DNA of 64,000 bases, from NCBI GenBank assembly GCA_031292555.1, contig JARLGV010000034.1:1-64000 (forward strand). Reading direction: 5' to 3'. This stretch comes from Fimbriimonas sp. (lineage in GTDB: Bacteria > Armatimonadota > Fimbriimonadia > Fimbriimonadales > Fimbriimonadaceae). This document shows positions 1 through 8,236 of the stretch, piece after piece. Both the position numbers and the translations under genes were made by a program. The notes under the pieces were generated by a model. The model did no database searches and was not told where the DNA came from. It worked only from the letters and a program-made list of their open reading frames with translations. Each line of letters begins with the position of its first letter. The first letter of the stretch is position 1.

Positions 1-96
1 TGCGCTATTCCAACGAATTCGGCCACCTATTCCAATTTAATCCGGCCACCCGTTCCAAAGTTATCCGGCCACCTATTCCGAAGGAATTCGGCCACC
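1..96. repeat. IS21 left end: terminal repeat plus four 23-bp spaced units
   Basis: The core CGGCCACC starts at 20, 43, 66 and 89, a perfect 23-bp period, each copy with a similar TTCC or AATTC flank. IS21 ends carry multiple transposase-binding repeats, so these are probably IstA binding sites. The array is mirrored at the right end. Confidence 0.85.
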
Positions 97-469
97 TTCT
101 GGGTTTGCGATTCGGGTTTGCGTGGTTCCGTTCGTCGTCTTTGCGATGATACCGATTGGTCAGCCGTTTTGTAGCTCCTCGATGGCCAGAATTACAGCCT
201 CGACTAGTTCGATTCTTTCTTCGAACGCCAGCCCTTTGTCTGCCTCATGCCAGGCTTCGGAGCGATTGTCGTAGTAGCTCTGCATTTCGTCTTGGACTGA
301 CTGCAAGCATGTTCGCGCCTGCGTAATCAGCGCCGACCACCTTGCCGTGCTTGGCATGGACGCTATGGAAGAAGCGGTCGGCGAGGACTCCACGCCGGTT
401 GCCCGGCTGCTTCGAAGTCTGGCCCTATATGCTCGCTGCCTCTGGGCTGCTCCTGTGTGCATGCGGGGC

Positions 470-1234
470 CTAGCCATGTTCTGCCTCCTCGTTTCGTAAC
501 GCGTTACGATTGAGGCCTTTGGCTTTGCGCATGGACTCTCCGTCCAAGGGGAGTTTGTAGGCGTTGTGAACAAGCCGGTCGAGGATCGCGTCCGCAAGTG
601 TTGGATCTCCGATGGCCGCGTGCCAGTTTTCGACGGGGAGTTGGGTGCAAATGATAACGGAGCGTTTGTCGTAGCGATCGTCGAGTAGTTCGAGCACGTC
701 TCTTCGTTCGGCGAGTTCGAGCGGGGCGAGTAGCCAGTCGTCCAGAATGAGCAGATCCACGCGGGCGAGGGCTGCGAATTTTGTCGTGATGGTTCCTTGG
801 CCCCTGGCAAGACGAAGCTCGGCAAGCAGCCTGGGCAAGCGGTAGTGCCTTGCCGAGTACTGATGCTCGCAAGCCTTCCTTGCAAGCGCGCAAGCCAGGA
901 ACGTTTTGCCGATGCCGCACGGCCCGGTGAGGATGAGGTTGCGCTTTTCCTTGAGCCACCGGCATGAGGCCATCGTGGCAAGAAGAGATCTATCGAGGGT
1001 GCGAGAAGCGCGCACATCGAGTTCTTCAAGCCTTGCGTTTTGCCTAAGGCCGGCGGCTTTGAGTCTCCATTCGAGGCTGCGTTCCTTGCGGTGAAACTCT
1101 TCGGCATCCAGTAGCAGGAGCAGTCTGTCTTCAAAGGGCATCGCTTCCATTGCTGGAGCGGTTTGTTCCTCAAGTGCCTTTTGCATGCCCTTGAGCGAGA
1201 GTTCGGCCAACTTATCGAGAGTCAGTTGGCGCAT
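470..1234 (-). CDS. istB: IS21-family helper ATPase IstB
   Basis: This 254-residue AAA+ ATPase assists the IstA transposase in target choice and strand transfer. A Walker A motif (GPCGIGKT, about residues 104-111) and a Walker B motif (LLILDD) are visible, after an N-terminal helical region rich in Leu and Glu. Length is normal for IstB. Its start lies inside the end of istA with a 13-nt overlap, suggesting coupled translation. A long ORF on the opposite strand is a shadow of it. The product is confident; I see no truncation. Confidence 0.93.
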   Translation of the reverse strand: MRQLTLDKLAELSLKGMQKALEEQTAPAMEAMPFEDRLLLLLDAEEFHRKERSLEWRLKAAGLRQNARLEELDVRASRTLDRSLLATMASCRWLKEKRNLILTGPCGIGKTFLACALARKACEHQYSARHYRLPRLLAELRLARGQGTITTKFAALARVDLLILDDWLLAPLELAERRDVLELLDDRYDKRSVIICTQLPVENWHAAIGDPTLADAILDRLVHNAYKLPLDGESMRKAKGLNRNALRNEEAEHG

Positions 1235-2763
1235 GTCCGGCCTCCTGCGTAGTAGAGCGCCCCACGCACGTTGGAGTGCGTGGGGATCTCGATGAGTACG
1301 GGCTGGTTAGCGACTTCTTCTTTGTCGAGCCCCTTTTCCAGAATGGTCTTTATGTTCCGGTATGTAGTCGCTCTGTAGTGAAGCGCTCTGGCGCATGCAG
1401 CCTCCAGACGCTCGGGAGTGTAGCTCTTGGCGAGCTTGATGACGCCCATACAGGAACGAAATGCTTGCTGTGGGTGACGTTTGCCGCCCATCATTCGTCC
1501 GACGAACTCCTTTGTTGAAGGTCCGGTCTGAGCGGCCCAATTCTGGATCCTTTCGGGCGTCCATGCTGCCAATTCGCCATGGGCGGCGGGCATGTGGATA
1601 TCCAGCCTGGTCACTCCCCATCGCACCAGAGATCTGGGATGCCCACATACGCGGATGCCGTCGACAAAGACCTCGACGAGTTTGGAACTCACTCTGATGT
1701 CGGCTGGCCTACCGTATAGAGTGTATGGCACGCTGTAGCGGTGGCCTTCGAACTCGACGCAATAGTCGGGGGCGACCTTGGCCCGTTTCCACGTGGCGAA
1801 CTGATAGCGGGGCATGTTGAGCGGACGCATCGCCGGCAGGTCGATCTGCTCGAAGAACTCGCGTCTGCTTAGGTTCGGGCCCTTCATGAGGCGGGTATCG
1901 AGCCACTCGATTCCTGCCGCGATCTCCCGGTTGAGTTCTTCCAGACTAAAGAAGGTGCGGTCTCTTAGAGGAGCCAGGACCCAGCGCTCCACCTGCAAGA
2001 CGGCGTTTTCAACTTTGGCTTTGTCCCTGGGCTTCTTTGGCCTTGCCGGTATAACGGCAAGACCGTAGTGGCGCGCGAACTCGGCAAAGGACTCATTGAG
2101 CCCCGGCTCGTAACGGTCGGGGCTGGTCACACAAGGCTTCGGGTTGTCGGGAACGAGTATCTCGGCAAGAGCGCCGTAGAATTCAAAGGCGTCAGCGTTC
2201 CCTTCCAGCCAGCTCTCAACTGTCTGAGAAGCATAGGCTTTGGCAAAGATGCGCTGGCTGGCGCCCATCGCCGAGGCGAACACCGAGACCACGCGAACCT
2301 CACCGGTAGACGGATCCGTGATGGGCATCTTCAGACCGACGAAATCTACGAAGAGCTTCTCTCCGGCTTTGTGATGCTGCCGCATCCGAAGGTCGGTCTT
2401 TTCAAGCCACTCACGGTACAAAGACGCATAGCGGCTGTAGCCGTAGCCGTTCGGATGCACCTTCGCGTACTCGTGCCAGAGCAGAAGCAGCGTCACTCCC
2501 TTGCGCGAGAGATCTGTTTGAACCTTAGCCCAATCCGGTAACGGACGAGGAGATTCTTCCTGAGTCGGAGAAGGCGGGAACAGTAATCGCTCCAGATCTT
2601 CGTCAGAGAGATTTACCGGCAATGGCCAGCGCAGCTCAGCAGCTTCAGACCGATACAGATACTCGGCAACCGTCGAGCGAGCGATGCCGACGGCAAGCGC
2701 GATCTCACGCCGGCTTGCGTTCACAACGTTATGAAGGCGTAACACTTCACGAATCTTTCTCAT
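1222..2763 (-). CDS. istA: IS21-family transposase IstA
   Basis: The protein (about 513 residues) is the DDE transposase of the element. The N-terminus (MRKIREVLRLHN) leads into a helix-turn-helix of the type that binds the terminal repeats. The central integrase core shows the acidic triad as LFVDFVG, then LVPDN, then DKAKVENAV. I chose the ATG at 2763 because AAGGAG lies 11 nt upstream and the family begins this way. The reading frame stays open further upstream, to about 2847, but that extension runs towards the right-end repeats and looks non-coding. Confidence 0.92.
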   Translation of the reverse strand: MRKIREVLRLHNVVNASRREIALAVGIARSTVAEYLYRSEAAELRWPLPVNLSDEDLERLLFPPSPTQEESPRPLPDWAKVQTDLSRKGVTLLLLWHEYAKVHPNGYGYSRYASLYREWLEKTDLRMRQHHKAGEKLFVDFVGLKMPITDPSTGEVRVVSVFASAMGASQRIFAKAYASQTVESWLEGNADAFEFYGALAEILVPDNPKPCVTSPDRYEPGLNESFAEFARHYGLAVIPARPKKPRDKAKVENAVLQVERWVLAPLRDRTFFSLEELNREIAAGIEWLDTRLMKGPNLSRREFFEQIDLPAMRPLNMPRYQFATWKRAKVAPDYCVEFEGHRYSVPYTLYGRPADIRVSSKLVEVFVDGIRVCGHPRSLVRWGVTRLDIHMPAAHGELAAWTPERIQNWAAQTGPSTKEFVGRMMGGKRHPQQAFRSCMGVIKLAKSYTPERLEAACARALHYRATTYRNIKTILEKGLDKEEVANQPVLIEIPTHSNVRGALYYAGGRTCAN

Positions 2764-2860
2764 GTCTATGGGTCTCCTTGACAACTTGCCGCTCCCTGGC
2801 CGAGCTTGGCCAAGGAGCGGACGGGAGACACACAAAACTAGCCGCAAACAAACCGGAGGG

Positions 2861-2956
2861 GGTGGCCGAATTCCGTCGGAATGGGTGGCCGAATTAAATC
2901 GGAATCAGTGGCCGAATTGTTTTGGAATGGGTGGCCGAATTCCGTCGGAACGCGCA
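2861..2956. repeat. IS21 right end: four 23-bp spaced units plus terminal repeat
   Basis: The complementary core (G/A)GTGGCCG starts at 2861, 2884, 2907 and 2930, again exactly 23 bp apart and inverted relative to the left array. The last unit ends 19 bp from the inferred tip at 2956, as on the left side. The istA promoter must lie in or beside this array, so transposase binding could also repress istA; that is inference. Confidence 0.85.
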
Positions 2957-3020
2957 TTTTGCGCCAAATCGCGAATTTGGGAGGTTCTGGTGGTATTGGC
3001 AACTACCTAATGACAACTAA

Positions 3021-3535
3021 CAACCGGACCCATTCGAATTCATCGTGAATGCGCCTTACGATGCCCTTTGGATGAAAGCAGCAGCAGTGGATCTTTCAGG
3101 TTGGCTATTGCTGAGCCCTAACCCAGAGGCCCGGAAAAGGTTCATTCGTGTTAAGAAAACGCTGTTCCCAATCCTTGATCACTACCGGTCGATGTCACCG
3201 ACGTCAAGGACGTTCTTGCACTAGTCGAAAACTCAAAGGACCTGCAATCAAAACCGTTGGATCAGGCAATCGACACCGCATTTCGCAAAGCTCTAGCAGT
3301 GCCGTTTCTTGGTTATGCAGATAACGACGTTCTGGACGACCTGGCAATCGCGTGCACTGAACGATTGGTGACAAGGGGATATTTCCAGCCTTATCAGAAG
3401 TATCCGCACAAGAGGGCAAACCAGATGGTTCCCCAGTATGGATATTCAACCGTGCCCAAACGGAGAGACGACCTTCGACATTGGGTCAAGATCCTGGATT
3501 ACTCTTCGGAGTTTGGCCGATCGCCGCACCACTAA
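3021..3535 (+). pseudogene. Frameshifted remnant of an unknown protein beside the IS
   Basis: Frame one is open from 3021 (possible GTG at 3045, VNAPYDALWMKAAAVD) to a TAG at about 3222. Coding-like sequence then continues in a second frame from about 3184 (LPVDVTDVKDVLALVEN) to the stop at 3535 (ending LDYSSEFGRSPHH). Joining the two frames gives one protein of about 165 residues, so a single-base change near 3185-3220 probably broke the gene. I do not recognise the family. The IS ends only 65 bp upstream and may have removed the promoter or the true start. The 3' end overlaps the convergent PIN gene by 4 nt. Confidence 0.45.
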
Positions 3536-3990
3536 AGCACGAGGAACGGATTCACGAAGGTGATTCCACCAAGTTCGCGACCGTGCTGAAAGCCTTCCGA
3601 ATAGACCTTCGAACATCCACATTGTTGGGCGGCCTCCCAGATCAAGGCATCCCAGAAGGAGATGTTGTGTTGGCGGACTACTTCCAACGCCGACAAGGTG
3701 GTCGAAGGTGTCAGCGAAACGATGGTTGACATCTCTACGAATTCGGAGACAATCTTCGCGGCCTGTTCGTGAGCAAGCCGAAAAGGTCGGGACGGCCTGG
3801 TTACAACTGAATAGAATTCGTGAAGTACCTGGACACTGAGGCACAGTCGATCTTCCCGGATCAAGTGGATTGTTAGGGCGTTCGCAGTTGCGTGCTTTTC
3901 GGGATCCGCGGTGTCGAACGCGTAGACAAGGATGTTCGTATCGACGAACGCAGGACTACTTTGGGCGTCCGGTTTCGCCATAGAACTCAT
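3532..3990 (-). CDS. vapC: PIN-domain toxin, VapC-like
   Basis: The 152-residue protein has the PIN ribonuclease fold: the first acidic motif is FVDTNILVYAFD, followed by a mid-domain Glu (LHEFYSVV) and the third acidic motif SFWDALIWEAA. The usual fourth Asp region reads YSEGF. VapC toxins cleave tRNA or rRNA when freed from their antitoxin. The gene overlaps the upstream small gene by 35 nt, the layout of a toxin-antitoxin pair. The start may be the ATG at 3990 or the one three codons later. Confidence 0.8.
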   Translation of the reverse strand: MSSMAKPDAQSSPAFVDTNILVYAFDTADPEKHATANALTIHLIREDRLCLSVQVLHEFYSVVTRPSRPFRLAHEQAAKIVSEFVEMSTIVSLTPSTTLSALEVVRQHNISFWDALIWEAAQQCGCSKVYSEGFQHGRELGGITFVNPFLVL

Positions 3991-4198
3991 CGCGGTTCAA
4001 GTATGGTCCGCCGCCAAGATAAAACCCTTCGCGTAGGCTTGCCAGGAGGGTGCTTCCCGAGGCCCCAAGGTTTGACTTTTCCAACTCCGCGGGCATGACT
4101 ACATCAACGATTGTGCCATCTGGAATAAAGTCGATCGCCTCTAGTTCAATCTTGCCGGCTCTGGCTACGCCTTTTACACGTCGTTCACGAATGGCCAT
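3956..4198 (-). CDS. Putative VapB-type antitoxin
   Basis: This 80-residue protein precedes and overlaps the PIN toxin gene. Its N-terminus (IELEAIDFIPDGTIVDVV) resembles the short beta-rich, DNA-binding half of small antitoxins, and its C-terminus is polar and probably wraps the toxin (REGFYLGGGPYLNRDEFYG). Assignment as antitoxin is mainly from position, size and overlap; the sequence alone does not place it in a named family. It would both neutralise the toxin and repress the pair. Confidence 0.6.
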   Translation of the reverse strand: MAIRERRVKGVARAGKIELEAIDFIPDGTIVDVVMPAELEKSNLGASGSTLLASLREGFYLGGGPYLNRDEFYGETGRPK

Positions 4199-4617
4199 GA
4201 TGTCAGTTTAGGCGATTGAATCCAATTCCCCGTTTGATTAACGACGTGTTGAACTCAGAAATGGTCCACAAAGTACAGTAGGAGGTCTTGCTTAAGTCTC
4301 TCTTACACCACGCACGGTCTGGTACGATCACGTACGGCAGTGAACTGAGAGGAAGGTATTTGAACCTGCTTTCTTTTCGCTTCTAAGCAGTGGGGCATCC
4401 CGATGAATCGGGACCGGGGGTGCCGTCTTTTGAACTCAAATCGTTGGACAGGCCCGACAATCGTCGGACGGGCCACGTGGGCCAGCACGTTTGCTTCGGC
4501 CTGGGTCATGAGAACAGAGACTTGGCAAAGCTCGGTGATAGGGACGAGGTTACTTACTGACAATGCTTGTGGGCTTTCACGCTTATCGGTTGGCCATGGA
4601 TTGGGGCTACCGGCTTC
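4199..4617. other. Gene-poor intergenic stretch with short hairpins
   Basis: No convincing gene is seen. A minus-strand ORF (4303-4563, 86 codons) has no recognisable domain. Two near copies of one motif lie side by side (accacgcacggtctg at about 4307 and atcacgtacggcagt at about 4328), with a small hairpin GTACG-ATCA-CGTAC between them. Another imperfect hairpin, around GGCCCGAC/GTCGG, lies near 4450. On the minus strand the words CCGTACGTGA and ACCGTGCGTGG faintly recall the ends of bacterial group II introns, but no domain V can be folded from them. Confidence 0.4.
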
Positions 4618-4962
4618 CTAATGATTGCCTCGAGCCGCATTGTGTAGATCTTCGAGCACATTCCAGTCAACGTCGAAGTCTATCTCCTCAAGGAGCATCG
4701 TGATCTGCTGCTCGTTGCCTGCGTCGTAGCCAAACTTGGCATCGTAAGCGACGGCGTAACGGTTGAACCAGTAATAGCGATTGTAGAGAAGATCGTCGGG
4801 TGCGAGGTCTTCGCCGATCTGGCCATTGGAAAGAGCCAAATACACGCGCAGAGCCGGCCCGCAGGCTTCGTCGTGAAAATGTTCGCTGACCATGTCAGCC
4901 GGTGGCATAGCAACGCGATCGAGAGCGAGTTGCACTTCCTCGGTGGTCAACATTCTAGGCAT
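4618..4962 (-). CDS. Hypothetical acidic 114-residue protein
   Basis: A soluble, acidic protein (MPRMLTTEEVQLALDRV start) with no signal peptide or membrane segment. The middle is rich in Tyr, Trp and Asn (LLYNRYYWFNRYAVAYD) and the C-terminus carries an acidic patch (LLEEIDFDVDWNVLEDL). I recognise no family. Coding character is supported by the consistent composition and by the intact start. It is followed downstream by the intergenic stretch and preceded by another hypothetical gene on the same strand. Confidence 0.55.
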   Translation of the reverse strand: MPRMLTTEEVQLALDRVAMPPADMVSEHFHDEACGPALRVYLALSNGQIGEDLAPDDLLYNRYYWFNRYAVAYDAKFGYDAGNEQQITMLLEEIDFDVDWNVLEDLHNAARGNH

Positions 4963-5066
4963 GGCTCAATATACGGTCATCCCGATCTGTCGTGCTAGGA
5001 CCATCCGTTGATCGCTTTGACTGGCGCGCCCAAGCGCTAATAGACTCGGTCCGCCAGCCTTGCCAC

Positions 5067-6089
5067 TCATCGCGACCGTCGTCGGAAGGGCTGCACTTTT
5101 TTGGGGTCGACTTCTTTTCCGTTCTTGAAGAAGATCCTGGCGGTCGATCCAGGTGCTTGTCCGGCAAGGTAAGGACCGAAGGGCTCGAGCGTGGGGTAGA
5201 TACCCGGAATCGCATGAAAGGCTCCGTCCGGCACGCGAATGGACAGGAACTTCCAACACATAGTGTTGCCTATTACGCGTGGAGCGTAGCTGAATAGCAC
5301 ATAGGGACCAAATAATGAGTCTAGTCGATAAGGCTGATTGCTTTCTATGGGGTACGACGAATTCGCTGGACTGAACAGCACCCGGTATTCCCCGGTTGAA
5401 AGGTCGGTCGCTTCGAGCGTTCGGTTGGTGACATCTGTGGATTCGGAAATCACCCATCGATCTCCAGCGAGGCCCAGAGGAAGCGATTCGATGCTCCAGG
5501 CGCAGATCTTCTTGATCGCGATTCCAGATGAATCGACCCGACTAATCTGATTCGAATCGTTTAGGTAAAGACGTTTCCTGAATCGGTACAGCCGGCGGGC
5601 CGGCCCCAAGCTCTGGCCATCGCCCATCGAACTGAGGCGACGAATCCATTTGATTCTTAAGGGCGATGCGCTGAGGGTTACGAGTACCTGAGCGCGAGGC
5701 TGCGCCATCCTGGCGGACTCGTCGAGAGATAGGATGGCGAGGGCTTTCCCAGGCCCGACCGGCGCGAAATCGCTGATATAGGTGTCAAAGCCTTCACCTT
5801 GGCCAAAGGCGATATGTCGAAGCCGGGTGCATTCTTCATGACCGCCCCACCGGGCATCGTCTTCGAACCAGGCCTTTTCTATGGCGCGCAGATCGATCTT
5901 CTCCCGTCGGCCCCCGTTCTCCAGGACAAGCTCTCTGCCCGTGCCAGTCAACGAACCGCCATCGAAATCGTAGCCGTTTGTGGAGACGAACGTCTTCCCT
6001 CGAACCACAAGCTCGGTTGAGCCAAGCCGAAGCATCGCCAGCGACGGGCCAAGCAAATAGGCGCCGAGAATTGCCGCTACGAAGGACAT
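5067..6089 (-). CDS. Hypothetical exported or membrane-anchored protein, propeller-like
   Basis: The 340-residue protein begins with one hydrophobic segment (MSFVAAILGAYLLGPSLAML), a signal peptide or anchor. The rest is beta-rich, with repeated stretches of the kind LSLDESARM, KRLYLNDSNQISRVDSSG and LAGDRWVISESTD, which look like blades of a WD40/TolB-like propeller with poor conservation. The C-terminus is basic (KKVQPFRRRSR). No catalytic motif is visible and no family can be named with confidence. It lies alone between two other minus-strand genes. Confidence 0.55.
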   Translation of the reverse strand: MSFVAAILGAYLLGPSLAMLRLGSTELVVRGKTFVSTNGYDFDGGSLTGTGRELVLENGGRREKIDLRAIEKAWFEDDARWGGHEECTRLRHIAFGQGEGFDTYISDFAPVGPGKALAILSLDESARMAQPRAQVLVTLSASPLRIKWIRRLSSMGDGQSLGPARRLYRFRKRLYLNDSNQISRVDSSGIAIKKICAWSIESLPLGLAGDRWVISESTDVTNRTLEATDLSTGEYRVLFSPANSSYPIESNQPYRLDSLFGPYVLFSYAPRVIGNTMCWKFLSIRVPDGAFHAIPGIYPTLEPFGPYLAGQAPGSTARIFFKNGKEVDPKKVQPFRRRSR

Positions 6090-6257
6090 CGCATATCAGA
6101 CGGCCCATGCAGTTCGAAGAATCGTTCCTGCCAGAAGAATATATGGTGGGAGCCTAACTCCGATCACCGGAACTTCCACAATGGAAATTGCGATTTCAAC
6201 CCGTATCGCCAGGGCTTTGGAGATGCTTCGCTGGGCGCGTGCGAGCGAAGAAATGGT

Positions 6258-6992
6258 CTACTGAAGTTGCGTCGTCGAGTCTGGAGGCCAGACTTCTCCG
6301 GGGAAGAAGTATACGAACGGATAGTCGTTCACCTTGCCTGGATCAACGGTCAAGGTCCAGGTACCTCCTACCAAATACATGTGTTGGACCTTGCTGCTGC
6401 TCAATCGGAAGACAGAGCCGTCTGCACGAAGAGCTGTCCAATAGGTTGCCGGGTCCGTGAGGTTATTGTTGATCACGTGGTTCCAGTCCCAAGCTAGCAC
6501 GTTGCTTGGGCGTGGGATGTACGAGTACTTTCCAGCTTTCGGCGAGCGTTCCGTCAAGTCGATGGTGAACTTGGACATGTAATCGATTCTCGACGGACCC
6601 AACCTAGCCTCATATCCGGACGGGACCCGCGGGCAATGGCCCACGTCCAGGTTCAGTCCATAGTTGCGCAGTGGATGCGGCACGGGCCGGCTTATGCCTG
6701 TCGATGGGTCAGTCGAGAACTGGACATCAAAGAAATTCACGGGCGGCAGGTAACCGTCCGTGTCGCTTTGGTACAACTCGATGCTGTGCCCCGTGGAGTG
6801 CAAATGACTGATGCACAGTGCAACGTTCCCACGTTCTTTCGCTTGAGCCAAAACCGGAAACAGAATGGCAGCCAGTATTCCGATGATTGCCATAACCGCC
6901 AATAGCTGGACGAGCGTGAATCCTGCCGCATACCTCCGTCGAACTGATGCAATCGATCGATTTCGGGTGTCCCAATTATTGAGGAAGGCCAT
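6258..6992 (-). CDS. Prepilin-type pseudopilin with Gln at mature position 5
   Basis: The N-terminus has a basic leader of 24 residues ending in Gly (RRRYAAG) and then FTLVQLLAVMAIIGILAA, a type IV pilin/pseudopilin signal for prepilin peptidase with N-methylation of Phe. Family members carry Glu at +5; here it is Gln (Q29). The hydrophobic helix leads into VLAQAKERGNVALCISHL, then a C-terminal globular domain with a DUF1559-style end (RADGSVFRLSSSKVQHMY). GGAGAG sits 6 nt before the ATG. It is probably a minor surface pseudopilin. The loss of Glu5 may alter assembly. Confidence 0.8.
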   Translation of the reverse strand: MAFLNNWDTRNRSIASVRRRYAAGFTLVQLLAVMAIIGILAAILFPVLAQAKERGNVALCISHLHSTGHSIELYQSDTDGYLPPVNFFDVQFSTDPSTGISRPVPHPLRNYGLNLDVGHCPRVPSGYEARLGPSRIDYMSKFTIDLTERSPKAGKYSYIPRPSNVLAWDWNHVINNNLTDPATYWTALRADGSVFRLSSSKVQHMYLVGGTWTLTVDPGKVNDYPFVYFFPGEVWPPDSTTQLQ

Positions 6993-7400
6993 GATTACTC
7001 TCCAGATATGGACGAAAGAATCCTGGCCTCTCTGTCCGCATCCCGCCTACATAGATATCCTCCGATGCCATGGCTGGTTGCGGAGTTTCTCTGGCCGAGC
7101 ACTCCGAACGTTATCGGGCCGAGGCTGCCTCCTGGCTCCGTTTTCCAAGGCTGAACTGAGCTCTGGCCTAAATGGGTCCTCATGGTCTTGGATGTGTGTG
7201 CTCTCCTGACCGAGAGAGCGATCCGATCCATGGCCCCGGTTTGGCATGCGTCCTGGGAGCCGGCGCTAACAGAGCCCTTTCTTCGCCATCCGGGCAGCGG
7301 ACATCCCGGGGCCCCTTTCCGGGTGGAAGACTGGGAATCATAGCACAGAGATCGGACCCTTTTGAATCTTTATTGCACCCGGCATGATCACATGCTGCAG
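6993..7400. other. Intergenic leader region between prepilin and NERD gene
   Basis: No protein-coding gene is supported in these 408 bases; several overlapping short ORFs exist in most frames because the DNA is GC-rich. On the minus strand, upstream of the prepilin, a hairpin can form between 7060-7064 and 7081-7085 (CTCCG/CGGAG, with GCCATGGC inside). It hides a GGAGG that precedes an ATG immediately followed by TAG (7052-7047). A second GC-rich inverted stretch lies near 7300-7325 (CCCGG/CCGGG). I could not match a known riboswitch. Confidence 0.35.
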
Positions 7401-8168
7401 TCAACTCATGGACAACTCGCCGATCCGAAACCAATCGATAGGCGGAACGGATTTGCACGGAGTCAGCTGTTGGATGAAGGGTAGGAGACTTGCCCAGTCT
7501 AGGATTTCAACGGTCGCCCCTTCGAGCTTCGGTTTCGACTTGGGAGGCAGTACCAAAACACCTCGGACCGGCCCCGTCCAGCCCAGTGGCTGCAGATACG
7601 CTTCAATCGCCCGGACGTTTCGCTTCAACTGACGCGATGGACTTTTGATTCGCTTTCGAAAGCCGTTGTCCTTGACGTTCACCCAGTCGTCGCCGGAGCA
7701 TTCGTACTTCGACGAGTAGTTCTTGACCTCGATAACTAGAACACCATGAGGCCCGATCAATACCAAGTCGACGTCGCCCTGTTCCGTCCCTGGAATCACC
7801 CAGTTACTGATCGCCGTGTAGACGTCTGGTAGGTCACCTAATGCCCGAATGACTTGGGCCTCGCCGGCTGCCCCGTCCGTCCACGAAACTGCTTTCTTGA
7901 CGAAGGCGCCAGCCGCCGATAGCGACATCAGGGACCCGGCAACCAAGAGCATCCCAATCGGATCCCCAACGGCTTTAGCGGATAGTCCGAATGCCAAGGC
8001 GAGAACGAAACTGATGCCAGCGGCCCGCAACCAAGTCCGGCTCATTGACCTTGGCATAGACCTATGGGCGATAACCTGCACATCGAGACGATATCTCGGA
8101 AACCCGACGTTTCTCAACCGAGAAACAGGCAGGACATCGAACTTGCAGCCCGTTAGGCAGAAAAGCAC
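7401..8168 (-). CDS. NERD-domain membrane protein
   Basis: After two adjacent hydrophobic segments (WLRAAGISFVLALAFGLSA and GMLLVAGSLMSLSAAGAFV) comes a NERD domain, a nuclease-related fold. The core is seen as GDVDLVLIGPHGVLVIEVKN, with the Asp and Glu-x-Lys of the PD-(D/E)xK type, then the expected basic stretch (RKRIKSPSRQLKRNVRAIEAYL) and VRGVLVLPPKSKP. NERD proteins are thought to act on nucleic acids, but cellular roles are poorly known. The translation start is uncertain: an internal ATG (MPRSMSRTW, at about 8057) would place the membrane segments at the N-terminus and seems likelier. Confidence 0.75.
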   Translation of the reverse strand: MLFCLTGCKFDVLPVSRLRNVGFPRYRLDVQVIAHRSMPRSMSRTWLRAAGISFVLALAFGLSAKAVGDPIGMLLVAGSLMSLSAAGAFVKKAVSWTDGAAGEAQVIRALGDLPDVYTAISNWVIPGTEQGDVDLVLIGPHGVLVIEVKNYSSKYECSGDDWVNVKDNGFRKRIKSPSRQLKRNVRAIEAYLQPLGWTGPVRGVLVLPPKSKPKLEGATVEILDWASLLPFIQQLTPCKSVPPIDWFRIGELSMS

Positions 8169-8236
8169 CAGTTAGGAAGAAGTGCCCAAATCGCACGCTT
8201 ATCACGGGTCTATGTCAGTAAACTCACCTCAACCCA

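Larger units (their letters stand above)
1..2956. mobile_element. Complete IS21-family insertion sequence
   Basis: The element carries istA and istB in the overlapping order typical of IS21. Its ends match as inverted repeats: the first 26 bases (TGCGCTATTCCAACG then AATTCGGCCAC) line up with the reverse complement of 2931-2956 (TGCGCGTTCCGACGG then AATTCGGCCAC). It begins TG and ends CA, as IS21 elements do. The outermost repeat unit lies exactly 19 bp from each tip, which supports ends at 1 and 2956. The left end coincides with the window edge, so the target duplication cannot be read. Both genes look intact, so the copy may be active. Confidence 0.9.

Noticed and set aside
20-96. Four regularly spaced repeats as a CRISPR array
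   Set aside because: Repeats are only 8 bp with similar spacers, lie at an IS end, and are mirrored at the other end; no cas genes.
160-1173. 337-codon ORF on the minus strand within the IS
   Set aside because: It lies out of frame over istB, is rich in Ser, Arg and Pro as expected of a shadow, and starts inside the IstB Walker region.
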